From positions 3,437,895 through 3,501,894 of the forward strand of contig NZ_KB235930.1 of NCBI RefSeq assembly GCF_000332295.1: a stretch of 64,000 nucleotides of DNA. Reading direction: 5' to 3'. Source of the DNA: Fortiea contorta PCC 7126. GTDB taxonomy: Bacteria; Cyanobacteriota; Cyanobacteriia; Cyanobacteriales; Nostocaceae. Below are positions 18,655 through 27,936 of this stretch, piece after piece; within the stretch, counting starts at the first letter, position 1, and the number at the start of each line of letters is the position of its first letter. The position numbers and the translations under genes were made by a program. The notes beneath the pieces are model-generated. The model had not been told where the DNA came from, searched no databases, and saw only the letters and a list, made by a program, of their open reading frames with translations.

Positions 18655-20037
18655 ATGTTGACAGATTCATCAATTTCTGCAGCAGATATTATTCGTCAGC
18701 AACGGGAATTTTTTCAAACTGGGAAAACTAAAAGTGTTGATTTTCGGATAGCACAACTCAAAATCCTGAAAAGAGCAGTTCTGGAACAGGAACAAGCAAT
18801 TATCCAAGCCTTAAAAGCAGATTTAAATAAACCGGAAATAGAGTCTTATCTGACCGAAGTTTTAGTTACTAAAGAAATTGATTATGCTCTCAAAAACATC
18901 GCCGCTTGGACAAAACCGAAAAAAGCGCCGGTGTCACTAGATTTTTTCCCTTATTCAGCCAAAATTTACCCAGAACCGCTGGGAGTTGTATTAATTATTG
19001 GCGCTTGGAACTATCCATTTCAGTTAACTATCTCCCCGTTAGTAGGTGCGATCGCTGCAGGTAATTGTGCAATTATCAAACCTTCAGAACTTGCTCCCCG
19101 TACTTCTCATCTCTTGGCTGAAATCATTCCTAAATATTTCAACTCTGAATATTTAACAGTTGTCGAAGGAGGTGTAGAAATCAGTCAGCAACTAATAGCA
19201 GAAAAGTTTGATCATATCTTTTTTACTGGTGGTACAAATGTAGGAAAAATTGTCATGGCTGCAGCCGCAAAAACTCTTACCCCAGTGACTTTAGAATTAG
19301 GTGGTAAGAGTCCTTGTATTGTAGACACAGAAATTAATCTAGAACACACCGTTAAAAGAATTGTTTGGGGTAAATTTATTAATGCTGGACAAACTTGCAT
19401 TGCTCCTGACTATCTTTTAGTGAATAAAAAAATCAAAATCGAACTATTAGATAGCTTCAAAAAATGCTTGAAGGAATTTTATGGAGAAAATCCCGCCATT
19501 AGTCCTGATTATGGGCGAATTATTAATCAAAAACAGTTCGATAGATTAGTAAACTTTCTGCAAGATGGTGAAATTGTCATTGGGGGAGAAACTAATTCTA
19601 CAGAATGCTATATTGCGCCGACAATTATTGATCATGTGTCTGCAGCATCTCCTGTAATGCAGGAAGAAATTTTCGGGCCGATTCTGCCAATAATTGAGTA
19701 TTCTGAAATTACAGAAGCGATCGCTTTAATTAATTCTCGACCAAAACCCCTAGCCTTATATTTATTTTCTCAAAACAAAGACCTGCAAAACCGCGTCTTA
19801 CAAGAAACCACATCGGGTGGAGTTTGTCTCAACGACACAGTAATGCAGGTTGGTGTGTCTTCTTTACCATTTGGCGGTGTGGGTGATAGTGGGATAGGTA
19901 GCTATCACGGTAAAGCGGGTTTTGACACCTTTTCCCATAACAAAAGTGTCTTGAAAAACTCCTTTTTGTTAGATTTAAATTGGCGATACGCTCCTTATCA
20001 AGGGAAGCTACCTTTTTTAAAAAGATTTTTGGGGTAA
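18655..20037 (+). CDS. Aldehyde dehydrogenase, class 3-like
   Basis: A 460-residue NAD(P)-dependent aldehyde dehydrogenase. The substrate-site Glu lies in LELGGKSP (near residue 214) and the catalytic Cys in GQTCIAP (near residue 247). IGAWNYPFQLTISPLVGAIAAGN and the C-terminal PFGGVGDSGIGSYHGKAGFDTFSH are typical of the class 3 (fatty aldehyde) branch. Cyanobacterial members such as Synechocystis Slr0091 oxidise apocarotenals and long-chain aldehydes, so a role in lipid or carotenoid aldehyde removal is likely. The hydrophobic C-terminus may bind membranes. Confidence 0.9.
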   Translation: MLTDSSISAADIIRQQREFFQTGKTKSVDFRIAQLKILKRAVLEQEQAIIQALKADLNKPEIESYLTEVLVTKEIDYALKNIAAWTKPKKAPVSLDFFPYSAKIYPEPLGVVLIIGAWNYPFQLTISPLVGAIAAGNCAIIKPSELAPRTSHLLAEIIPKYFNSEYLTVVEGGVEISQQLIAEKFDHIFFTGGTNVGKIVMAAAAKTLTPVTLELGGKSPCIVDTEINLEHTVKRIVWGKFINAGQTCIAPDYLLVNKKIKIELLDSFKKCLKEFYGENPAISPDYGRIINQKQFDRLVNFLQDGEIVIGGETNSTECYIAPTIIDHVSAASPVMQEEIFGPILPIIEYSEITEAIALINSRPKPLALYLFSQNKDLQNRVLQETTSGGVCLNDTVMQVGVSSLPFGGVGDSGIGSYHGKAGFDTFSHNKSVLKNSFLLDLNWRYAPYQGKLPFLKRFLG

Positions 20038-20185
20038 TAGGGAACTTGTAATTACAAAAAGCTCTCTCTTCAAAACTAGTACACCACGGCGGAAATAAAG
20101 CAACGATTACAAATCTATGAAAAGCTTAGTGTACAAGCTTCTTAATTTCATACTAGCCTGCGGCAAGCCGCCTTTCAGGCGTCTA

Positions 20186-20213
20186 CATACTTCATACTTC
20201 ATACTTCAGACTT
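20186..20213. repeat. Heptanucleotide tandem repeat (STRR type)
   Basis: Four 7-nt units: CATACTT three times, then CAGACTT, between two convergent genes. Confidence 0.85.
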
Positions 20214-20221
20214 GAGCCTTG

Positions 20222-20818
20222 TTAAATACTGCTGTAACGTTCCTCAGCCCAGGGTTCACCACGGGTATGATAACCGTTGCGCTCCCAAAATCCCAATTCT
20301 TCCCGTTCTAGAAACTCCAAACCGTTAATCCATTTGGCGCTTTTCCAAGCGTAGAGATGGGGAACAACTAACCGCATGGGGCCGCCATGTTCTGCAGTTA
20401 ATGGTTCGCCGAAGGCTTGGAAAGCGAAGAAATTTTCTTCTCTGACAAAATCAGCGATCGCAATATTGGTAGTATATCCCCCATAGCAGTGTTCCATAAT
20501 ATGGGCTGCTTTCTGGTCTATTTCAATCAGATTTAAGAAATCTGTTACCTTGATCCCCGTCCATTTGACATCAAGTTTAGACCAGCGGGTGACACAGTGG
20601 AAATCTGCTGTAAATTCGTGTTGGGGTAACGCCATAAAATCTGACCAACTAAAGCTAGCAGGTTTTACTAAACCCCAAACCCGAAATTGCCATTCTTCTG
20701 TCGTAATTTGTGGTGTCGCACCATAAGTTAGAACAGGAAAACCTTTGGTTAAGTGTTGTCCTGGAGGAACGCGATCGCTTTCTTGTCCCTCTGGCTTACG
20801 AAAAAATTTTCCTATCAT
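20222..20818 (-). CDS. Sulfite oxidase-like molybdopterin oxidoreductase
   Basis: A 198-residue protein of the sulfite oxidase/YedY catalytic-domain family. The molybdenum-ligand Cys is in DFHCVTRWSKLDV (near residue 73). The downstream YGGYTTNIAIADF, EPLTAEHGGPMRLVVPHLYAWKSAKW and a terminal WERNGYHTRGEPW are typical. It lacks the Tat signal of MsrP/YedY and the dimerisation and heme domains of sulfite oxidase, so it is a short cytoplasmic-type member. The substrate is unknown. Confidence 0.88.
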   Translation of the reverse strand: MIGKFFRKPEGQESDRVPPGQHLTKGFPVLTYGATPQITTEEWQFRVWGLVKPASFSWSDFMALPQHEFTADFHCVTRWSKLDVKWTGIKVTDFLNLIEIDQKAAHIMEHCYGGYTTNIAIADFVREENFFAFQAFGEPLTAEHGGPMRLVVPHLYAWKSAKWINGLEFLEREELGFWERNGYHTRGEPWAEERYSSI

Positions 20819-21026
20819 ATTGCTAGAAAAATAAGATTTTTGATGATTGTCTGAAGTGTGTTTTTACCAACTCAAACAATCAGCGATTTTGTTAGTTGAA
20901 TATGTTGTGTAGTCAGCGCTTTAAAGCGAAAGCGTTAACTACAAAAACAGCAAATTTTTTCGGTAGACTACTGGATAATTGAGTGAGTAAAGCCGCGAAA
21001 AAACGCTTGACGAATTGAATGATTAA

Positions 21027-21197
21027 TTATGATTCTTCTTCTTCTTCAGCGACTGGATAAACATATGTGGAACGTCCAGTCAAAATCGACTTACCAAGAG
21101 AAAGAGCTTTTTGGGCTTCAACAGCAGCTTTGTGTCTCCAGGTAGCTCGGCGTTTATCTCTTTTGGATTTTGATGTTTTCTTCTTAGGAACAGCCAT
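21027..21197 (-). CDS. rpmF: 50S ribosomal protein L32
   Basis: A 56-residue L32 beginning [24 protein letters not shown]. The start at 21197 is the family start; nine further upstream residues in the same frame are not part of L32. The protein lacks the zinc-binding Cys pairs found in some bacteria (C- form) and ends in an acidic EEEEES tail, as in other cyanobacteria. It is separated from yceD, its usual partner. Confidence 0.96.
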   Translation of the reverse strand: MAVPKKKTSKSKRDKRRATWRHKAAVEAQKALSLGKSILTGRSTYVYPVAEEEEES

Positions 21198-21272
21198 GAC
21201 AGGGCCTATCGCAATTCTTGACAACCTTAATATTCTAGTCTATCCCTCGACACTGGGAATGTTATTTGTCGA

Positions 21273-21752
21273 TTACTTTGGGGCGGTTGGCTGACCTGCG
21301 GTGGGGATTTGTTCAAAAAACAGCAGCGATCGCGCAGTTTTAAAATAGGTCGCCCAGCGTTGGGGATCGGGGCGAGTGCGCCATTGTGGACGAGTTACGT
21401 CTAAAGATAGAACTGGTGCGATCGCTCCGTAATTTTGTACGGAAATGATAATGGAAACATCTGTAACTAAAATATCTTGATCAAAACTGCGTTGGGCGGC
21501 TGCTCTAGCGGCTGCTTCCGCCCTCCGCAGTATGGTTTCGTAGTTTTCTTCAGGTAAGCGGTCGATAGCCAAGTCAACTCTCGCTGTGTGCGCTGACACC
21601 ATAGAAGGGGCGATCGCTTCTGTCAAAAACCATACAGCGACTGGCGATGAGAGCAAAACTGCTAAAGAAACTGTCCGGATTTTTCTGGCAAGTTGGCTAA
21701 TAAATGGAAAGGAAATGATCAATGATGGTTGATAGTCAACATCCCTGCTCAT
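21273..21752 (-). CDS. Membrane-anchored hypothetical protein
   Basis: A 159-residue protein from ATG 21752, chosen for the GAGGAG ribosome-binding site about 10 nt upstream. One hydrophobic segment (about 25-48) is followed by a predicted extracytoplasmic part with an Ala-rich helix (LRRAEAAARAAAQRSF) and the conserved-looking VQNYGAIAPVLSLDVTRPQW. I do not recognise a named family. It lies 76 nt after the region upstream of rpmF and is divergent from the pseudo-caspase gene, whose longer possible start would overlap it. Confidence 0.7.
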   Translation of the reverse strand: MSRDVDYQPSLIISFPFISQLARKIRTVSLAVLLSSPVAVWFLTEAIAPSMVSAHTARVDLAIDRLPEENYETILRRAEAAARAAAQRSFDQDILVTDVSIIISVQNYGAIAPVLSLDVTRPQWRTRPDPQRWATYFKTARSLLFFEQIPTAGQPTAPK

Positions 21753-21925
21753 GACTTTGTGGCTCCTCAAATTGGGTGAGAGTATTTTCTGAAAAATTAT
21801 GTAATAAAAGCTACAGTTATTTTGGGTTCGCTGAGAATCTCCTAGACTATAAGACACAGGTTAGCTTTGTTTTTTGGGCAAAGCCAACCGCAATTTTAAG
21901 CAAACAACAACCGACAAAGAGCGGG

Positions 21926-23821
21926 ATGGTAAATTACTGGGCGATTATTATTGGTATTAATCAATATCATTTATTTCAACCTCTAGATTGTGCTCAAGCA
22001 GATGCTGAGGCGCTAAAGGATTTTTTAGTCACAGCAGGTTTTAAACCACAAAACTGCTTGTTGATGACAGACACTTCACCGCCAATGAGAAATCAAGCCA
22101 CCTATCCCACCAAGGAAAATATTCTGCTGTTGTTAGAGGATTTGGCGGCTAAATCTTGGCACCCACAAGATTATGTATGGTTCTTTTTTAGCGGTTATGG
22201 AATTAACTACAAAGGTAATGATTATTTAATGCCGGTGGAGGGCGATCCTGACTTAGTACCCGAAACGGGAATAGAAATGCGATCGCTGATGCAAAGTCTG
22301 CAAATGGCTAACTTGCAGGTATTGCTCATGCTGGATATCAATCGCGCTTTTGGCACTCAAGCCGATGCACCTGTGGGACAAGAAACCATCGAACTAGCAC
22401 AGGAACTCCAACTAGCCACCATTCTTTCTTGTCAACCAGAGCAATTTTCCCACGAAAGCACCGAGTTAGGACATGGATTTTTCACCGCCGCTCTGTTAGG
22501 GGCTTTGCATTCTGGTCAGGGCAATAGCTTGACAAATTTAGAAAGCTATGTAAGCTTGCTGACGCCGCAATTGTGTCAACACCATTGGCGACCGACACAG
22601 AATCCTGTGACTGTGATCCCCGCCAAACAACAAGCTACTTTGCCACAAACAAGCGATCGCACCTTAGCCAAAAGCGAAGTAGCTACTGTAATTTTTCCCG
22701 AAGAATCCTTCGCTGTCGCCCTCACAGCCCCCGCTCTGGAAAATAATGCTCTCACCACCACAACCGAGTCGTCAAAAACCAGCACTTGGTCAGGATCACC
22801 AGGAGCGCAGACTGCAGTTAATCCCAGAGGTGAGCATTTAAAAGTACCACAATCCACCGCCTGGGTAGAAAAAGCCAAATCCGAAGTGGGGTCTAAATCC
22901 CGTTCTCCCAAAACCGCTACAGGAAACAGGTATATTCCCCAGCGATCGCCGCAAACTCACAACAACACCCGATCATGGCAGCAGCTGTTATGGTGGGTTG
23001 GCGGCAGCATGTTAATCATAGGTTTAATCGCCGTCATTTTTCTCCGTAATCAAACCAGATTTAGAACTCAAGGAATATTAAAAACACCGCCGAATGCAGG
23101 TAGTAGTGAAACAAAAGTTATTAAGACTTCACCCAATACAGTCGCTACCAATTCCGCAGCGCCCACCCCATCCGCCAATCCATCTAGTCCCCCAGCCACC
23201 GTCAATAGCCAGTCAAAAAAACGCAGCCAAGCAGTTTTAGATTTAGCCAAAATGTCCCTGAGACAAACTCAGGCCAGCGATTTAAGTTTAGCGATCGCCA
23301 CTGCTAAAAAAATTAAACTCGGTGAACCATTATACGAACAAGCCCAAGAAAATATCCAAATTTGGAGCCGGATGATTTTCAACTTAGCAGAGGGACGCGC
23401 CCAACAAAGACAGTACCAAAATGCTGTTGCTGCAGCACAATTAGTTACCAAAGAAGCAGAAGTTTATCCCCAAGCCCAAGCAGCAATTAACCAATGGCGA
23501 TTAGAAGCCAAGCAATACCTCAGCAATCGCACCCTTTTAGACGCCGCCAACGCCTTAATTAAGCCCAGACAAGCTTCTACTTATAATCGAGCGATCGAAG
23601 TTGGTAAAAAAGTACCACCAGGTCAGCCAGGCTTCGACATGGCACAAAAAGCCATCAATAAATGGAGCGAAAAGATTTTAGACCTGGCCAAAACTCGCGC
23701 CGCTCAAGGAGATTTGAACGCAGCCATTGAAACCGCAGCCCTAATTCCCGAAACAACCACCGCCTACGAAGACGGCCAAGAAGCAATCCAAAAATGGCAA
23801 GCTAGGCGAATTAAAAATTAG
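21926..23821 (+). CDS. Caspase-fold protein lacking the catalytic dyad (pseudo-orthocaspase)
   Basis: A 631-residue protein from ATG 21926 (MVNYWAIIIGINQYHLFQ), where the peptidase C14 fold begins; an earlier in-frame start adds 50 residues unlike the family. The caspase domain spans about 1-240, but the catalytic His is replaced by Tyr (FFSGYG instead of SGHG). The catalytic Cys is replaced in LLMLDINRAF (Asn where DxCHSG has Cys). A proline/serine-rich linker, one transmembrane helix (about 355-378) and a C-terminal region of repeated helical units (NLAEGRAQQRQYQNA, DLAKTRAAQGDLNAA) follow. Proteolysis is therefore unlikely. Such pseudo-orthocaspases are known in cyanobacteria. Confidence 0.88.
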   Translation: MVNYWAIIIGINQYHLFQPLDCAQADAEALKDFLVTAGFKPQNCLLMTDTSPPMRNQATYPTKENILLLLEDLAAKSWHPQDYVWFFFSGYGINYKGNDYLMPVEGDPDLVPETGIEMRSLMQSLQMANLQVLLMLDINRAFGTQADAPVGQETIELAQELQLATILSCQPEQFSHESTELGHGFFTAALLGALHSGQGNSLTNLESYVSLLTPQLCQHHWRPTQNPVTVIPAKQQATLPQTSDRTLAKSEVATVIFPEESFAVALTAPALENNALTTTTESSKTSTWSGSPGAQTAVNPRGEHLKVPQSTAWVEKAKSEVGSKSRSPKTATGNRYIPQRSPQTHNNTRSWQQLLWWVGGSMLIIGLIAVIFLRNQTRFRTQGILKTPPNAGSSETKVIKTSPNTVATNSAAPTPSANPSSPPATVNSQSKKRSQAVLDLAKMSLRQTQASDLSLAIATAKKIKLGEPLYEQAQENIQIWSRMIFNLAEGRAQQRQYQNAVAAAQLVTKEAEVYPQAQAAINQWRLEAKQYLSNRTLLDAANALIKPRQASTYNRAIEVGKKVPPGQPGFDMAQKAINKWSEKILDLAKTRAAQGDLNAAIETAALIPETTTAYEDGQEAIQKWQARRIKN

Positions 23822-23846
23822 AACATTGAAAATGGGGAGCAATTTC

Positions 23847-23882
23847 TGCCATTAGCGTCAGGTAGTCTCAACGCTAATGGCA
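23847..23882. repeat. Inverted repeat downstream of the pseudo-caspase gene
   Basis: TGCCATTAGCGT at 23847-23858 pairs perfectly with ACGCTAATGGCA at 23871-23882 around a 12-nt loop, 25 nt after the stop codon. There is no T tract, so it is not a standard intrinsic terminator, but it could protect the 3' end of the mRNA. Confidence 0.7.
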
Positions 23883-23926
23883 AATTACATCAATTCCCTA
23901 AAAGGAAACAACAGATAAATTTGTAG

Positions 23927-23946
23927 GGGCGAACGGCCGTTCGCCC
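23927..23946. repeat. Perfect 20-bp palindrome
   Basis: GGGCGAACGGCCGTTCGCCC is a perfect palindrome, extended with one mismatch by GTAG on the left and TTAC on the right (23923-23950). Similar elements are scattered in many filamentous cyanobacterial genomes. Confidence 0.85.
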
Positions 23947-23950
23947 TTAC

Positions 23951-24425
23951 AGGTTATTGATGTGTTGCCAAAATTTACAGAATTGGTACTAGGCAACGGA
24001 TGGAAATCTGGAAGCCATAAAAGCGAGTATTACGAATTAAGAATTAATATTAATCTCCAGGAAATGTCAAGACTCACGCAACTGGCGTCTATATCTTCTG
24101 CTATTGTGGGCAAGAGGCCAGAGTCAAGCATCCTGTTTATATGCAAAACACAACTCAGTATGTGCAACATAGTGACCGAGCCAAAAACACGGCTTTTGAA
24201 AGAGTACCGAAGGTTGATTACCATTTAGGATCAGGAAATCAATATCTCAGACCTATTTGACAATGAATGTAGAGACGTTGCTTTTGCTTCGTTCCTACAG
24301 GGGGTTACATGTATTGCATGATTCATTTGTAGATATATCTATTGTTTTGAAGAACAAGTAAACCTTTTGGTTTACTTAACTAATTAAGCAAGTAATAAAT
24401 TTGCAAGTATGAGGTGTAGGTTCCA
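23951..24425. other. Intergenic region without a supported gene
   Basis: About 475 nt between the palindrome and the DUF3352 gene. Open frames of up to 88 codons on either strand lack ribosome-binding sites and family features. Nothing else is recognised. Confidence 0.5.
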
Positions 24426-26189
24426 ATGGCACCGCCTATAGTGTCTGTTCCCGTGAAAAAAAACCAGAAACCATCCCTGATGCTGACGCTCTCAGCTACT
24501 GGGTTATTGATTGGTGGTGGTATAGGAGCATTTTGGTTGCTGACTCAAGGACAACCATTTGCGAGAGATTTGTTAGTGGGTGCAAATATTATTCCCCAAG
24601 ATGCATTGTTGGCGGTTTCTCTGAGTACAGATCCTCAACAATGGCAGAAATTAAGGGAATTTGGCACAAAAGAAACCCAAGCAGAACTAGAGCAAAATTT
24701 ATTACAATTGCGCGATCGCTTTCTCACTAACAATGGTTATGATTTTCAAAAAGACATTCAACCTTGGGTGGGTGAGCAAGTAACAATCGCTATCCTCTCA
24801 CCAGCCGCAAATTCACCCAAGCCTATAGCCACTAACGTTGAGTCTAATAGCACTCAGCAGTCCATAGTCATGGTGATGCCAGTAAAAAACCCAGAAAAAG
24901 CTAAAACCATTCTGGCACAACCAAAAACAGGCAAACAAAGTCAATGGATTGACCGCACCTATCAAGGATTCACCATCAAACAAACTGATGGGCAAAGTGG
25001 CGAAAAACTCTCAACAACATTACTCGACGGGCGTTTCTTGGTGATTAGTGATCATCCCCAAGCCACAGAAAAAACCATCGACGCCTATAGAAACAAAGCC
25101 ACCCTCGCCACCAGCCCAGGCTTTGCCGATAATTTTCCTAAAATCGCCAATTATCAACCATTTGCTCAGTTTTATGTCAATATTCCCACAGCGGCGAAAA
25201 TAGCTGCAGCCGCACCCAATCGCCATTTACCCGCGCAAGTTTTAGCGCAACTGCAAAATAATCAAGGTTTAGCCGGAACACTCACCCTAGAATCAGAAGG
25301 AATCCGGTTAAAAGGAGTTTCTTGGCTCAATCCCAACAGTCAGCGCGTGCTAGCTGTGGAAAACAAAGCCGGGAAAATGCAAAACCGCGTACCAGCAGAA
25401 ACCTTAATGATGTTATCTGGTGGTAACTTACAACGGTTATGGAGCGACTATGTTTTAACATCCCAGGGAAATCCCCTCTCACCCATCGCACCAGAACAAC
25501 TGCGAGGCGGTGTAAAATCCTTAACTACTCTAGATTTAGATCGGGATTTACTGAGTTGGATGCAAGGCGAGTTTGCTGTCTCAGTCATTCCTAATACACC
25601 GAAATCAGGCTCCACCGAGAATTTTCGTGCTGGCTTGTTGTTTATGGTACAAACAAGCGATCGCCCATCAGCAGAGAAATCTCTCAAGCAGCTAGATGAA
25701 GTCATGAAAAACCAATATCAATTCCAAATTCAACAAACCACAGTTGCAGGAAAACCCGTTGTCAATTGGATCGGCCCCTTTGGGACTTTAACCGCTACCC
25801 ACGGCTGGTTGGACGGTGATGTCGCTTTTTTAGTTGTTGGCGCTCCCATCACAGATAAAATAGTCCCAAAACCAAACTTCACCCTAGCTACTACACTCCC
25901 CTTTCAACAAACTGTCCCCGCTGAACCCAATCCCACCAATGGACAGTTTTTCCTGGATGTAGAACAAACAGCGACAAATTTTCCCTTACCAAACTTATTA
26001 CCCAATCAGCAAACTTGGCTAGCAATTACACGGTCAATCGGGATCACAACTGCTGTCAGCGACAGCCGCAGTAACCGTTACGACATTTTTTTAACACTCA
26101 AAAAAGCCACAGCCAGTCAAGGAAATAATCTCAATCCTGTTGCAAGTCCTCTTCCTACAGGTACGCCATCTGTGACAAAATCACCATGA
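24426..26189 (+). CDS. DUF3352 membrane-anchored protein
   Basis: A 587-residue protein. Residues about 15-40 are a single membrane anchor, and the rest is extracytoplasmic. The family pattern of DUF3352 is visible: the initial IIPQDALLAVSLSTDPQQW, then LRDRFLTNNGYDFQKDIQPWVGEQVTIAI, and later FAQFYVNIPTA, QGLAGTLTLESEGIRLKGVSWL and LDLDRDLLSWMQGEFAVSVIP. The function is unknown; the family is widespread in cyanobacteria. The Pro/Thr/Ser-rich C-terminus is probably disordered. Confidence 0.88.
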   Translation: MAPPIVSVPVKKNQKPSLMLTLSATGLLIGGGIGAFWLLTQGQPFARDLLVGANIIPQDALLAVSLSTDPQQWQKLREFGTKETQAELEQNLLQLRDRFLTNNGYDFQKDIQPWVGEQVTIAILSPAANSPKPIATNVESNSTQQSIVMVMPVKNPEKAKTILAQPKTGKQSQWIDRTYQGFTIKQTDGQSGEKLSTTLLDGRFLVISDHPQATEKTIDAYRNKATLATSPGFADNFPKIANYQPFAQFYVNIPTAAKIAAAAPNRHLPAQVLAQLQNNQGLAGTLTLESEGIRLKGVSWLNPNSQRVLAVENKAGKMQNRVPAETLMMLSGGNLQRLWSDYVLTSQGNPLSPIAPEQLRGGVKSLTTLDLDRDLLSWMQGEFAVSVIPNTPKSGSTENFRAGLLFMVQTSDRPSAEKSLKQLDEVMKNQYQFQIQQTTVAGKPVVNWIGPFGTLTATHGWLDGDVAFLVVGAPITDKIVPKPNFTLATTLPFQQTVPAEPNPTNGQFFLDVEQTATNFPLPNLLPNQQTWLAITRSIGITTAVSDSRSNRYDIFLTLKKATASQGNNLNPVASPLPTGTPSVTKSP

Positions 26190-26222
26190 ATTAGAGCGAT
26201 CGGCAAGCACACAATAAAGGCT

Positions 26223-26250
26223 GAAGTATGAAGTGTGAAGTATGAAATTA
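26223..26250. repeat. Heptanucleotide tandem repeat (STRR type)
   Basis: Four 7-nt units (GAAGTAT, GAAGTGT, GAAGTAT, GAAATTA), just left of the palindrome-rich element. Confidence 0.75.
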
Positions 26251-26257
26251 CCCATTG

Positions 26258-26452
26258 GTGTCAACTTAACGTAAAACCTATAGCCCACAAGGAACTGAAG
26301 TTCCGTGGCTTAAGCGAAAGTCATCGTCGGATGACTAGATATTCCACCAAATTTTGAGTCTACTTCAGTAGACTTGCGCTATGAGCCTGAGAATGAATTC
26401 TCAGGCGGGTGTGGAAGCCAACAGATAAGCCATTTCTCGCTTAAGTTGACAC
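26258..26452. mobile_element. 195-bp palindrome-rich element with terminal inverted repeats
   Basis: The element is bounded by GTGTCAACTTAA (26258-26269) and its exact complement TTAAGTTGACAC (26441-26452). Four hairpins stand in a row inside: GGAACT/AGTTCC (26291-26304), AGTCATC/GATGACT (26319-26336), AGTCTACT/AGTAGACT (26357-26374) and CCTGAGAAT/ATTCTCAGG (26386-26405). An imperfect direct repeat, GTATGAAATTACC at 26240-26252 and GTATGGAAATTACC at 26453-26466, flanks it. No ORF is present, so it would be a non-autonomous element or a structured RNA gene. The mobilising family is not identified. Confidence 0.65.
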
Positions 26453-26608
26453 GTATGGAAATTACCTCACCCATAAAGAGAGGAAGCGTCTACATCCTTT
26501 CTTTGGTCAATACCAATTCCCATGCCCTATGAATTATGCGCCTTGAAGCAGATAGGATCAGAACAGTCAGAATCCATATTTTGCACAATCCATTGAGGAG
26601 AACACTTT

Positions 26609-27658
26609 ATGAATCTGGTTGTACTCCAGAACTGGCTAGATATTACTTCCTTTGCCGTCTTGTTCTTGACGATGTTGGTGTATTGGGTGGGGGCGGCTTT
26701 TCCGAATCTGCCGACAATAGCCGCTTTGGGGACAGCCGGAATAGCGATCGCCAATTTGTGTATAGCTACTCTATTAGGCGCGCGCTGGATAGAAGCTGGC
26801 TATTTTCCGCTCAGTAATTTATATGAATCTCTGTTTTTTCTGGTTTGGGGAATCACTGCTGTCCACCTGATTGCAGAAAATAGCAGTCGGAGTCGGCTAG
26901 TGGGAGTATTCACCGCCCCCGTAGCCATGGGAATTACTGGTTTTGCTACCTTGACATTACCATCACAAATGCAAGTAGCAGAACCCCTAGTACCTGCTTT
27001 AAAGTCAAGTTGGTTGATGATGCACGTGAGCGTGATGATGTTGAGCTACGCCGCTTTGATGGTAGGCTCTTTGTTAGCGATCGCCTTTCTCATCGTCACT
27101 CGCGGTCAAAACATCCAACTCCAAGGTAGTTCTGTTGGTAATGGTGGCTACCGCAATAATGGCTATCAGTTAAGAAAAGCCGGTGAGTTAGTCACTGAAT
27201 CAGCTGCACCCACCATCGAAACTAACGGCGCAGTCCGTTTTGAAAGCAATAACAACGGTAACAGTAACACCGCTGTTTTGGATGCAGCGGTATTAACAAC
27301 CTCCGTTCAAAACTCAGAACCCCTTTCACCCCAACGCCTCAGCCTAGCCGAAACCCTCGACAATATTAGCTATCGCATTATTGGACTCGGATTTCCCTTA
27401 CTCACAATTGGTATTATTGCCGGTGGCGTTTGGGCTAACGAAGCTTGGGGTTCCTATTGGAGTTGGGATCCCAAAGAAACCTGGGCGTTAATCACTTGGT
27501 TAGTTTTCGCCGCCTATCTCCACGCTAGAATTACTCGGGGTTGGCAAGGGCGCCGTCCAGCAATTTTAGCTACCAGCGGCCTCGTTATCGTTTGGATTTG
27601 CTACCTGGGCGTGAATCTTTTGGGCAAAGGTTTGCATTCTTACGGCTGGTTTTTCTAA
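26609..27658 (+). CDS. ccsA: System II cytochrome c biogenesis protein CcsA
   Basis: A 349-residue membrane protein with about eight helices that delivers heme for attachment to c-type cytochromes such as cytochrome f and c6. The WWD heme-handling motif [13 protein letters not shown] and the following [12 protein letters not shown] are intact, as are conserved His residues in [11 protein letters not shown] and [11 protein letters not shown]. An Asn/Ser-rich loop of about 90 residues between helices (about 168-255) is long, as in other cyanobacteria. The same family is also called CcsB in some databases (Ycf5 in plastids). The partner Ccs1 is not in the window. Confidence 0.94.
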   Translation: MNLVVLQNWLDITSFAVLFLTMLVYWVGAAFPNLPTIAALGTAGIAIANLCIATLLGARWIEAGYFPLSNLYESLFFLVWGITAVHLIAENSSRSRLVGVFTAPVAMGITGFATLTLPSQMQVAEPLVPALKSSWLMMHVSVMMLSYAALMVGSLLAIAFLIVTRGQNIQLQGSSVGNGGYRNNGYQLRKAGELVTESAAPTIETNGAVRFESNNNGNSNTAVLDAAVLTTSVQNSEPLSPQRLSLAETLDNISYRIIGLGFPLLTIGIIAGGVWANEAWGSYWSWDPKETWALITWLVFAAYLHARITRGWQGRRPAILATSGLVIVWICYLGVNLLGKGLHSYGWFF

Positions 27659-27671
27659 AAATTGTCTCCCT

Positions 27672-27693
27672 CCGCCCTTTGATTTAAGGGCGG
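27672..27693. repeat. Hairpin after ccsA
   Basis: CCGCCCTT and AAGGGCGG form a perfect 8-bp stem with loop TGATTT, 14 nt after the ccsA stop. It is not followed by a T tract, so it is either a stabilising 3' hairpin or one of the dispersed cyanobacterial palindromes. Confidence 0.6.
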
Positions 27694-27936
27694 GTAAACT
27701 CCGTCCCTACAACCCACATTAAGTTCTGTGCGATCGCTAAGTAACCGGACATTTTTAAACAAACTTAACTGTGTTTTCCCTCTGCCCAATGCCCCATCAG
27801 TAATATTTATTTGTGTCCAATTTTTATCAGTATTATTATCATAGTGAACAATATTTTCTTAGTATATTATTTGTCCATAGTTACAGGGATGCACACCACT
27901 AATAAAGATTTTTAGATCTTCATCAGGAGTGTGGCA

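Noticed and set aside
23962-24228. 88-codon plus-strand ORF in the spacer before the DUF3352 gene
   Set aside because: There is also an open frame on the other strand, with no ribosome-binding site and no domain; most likely chance.
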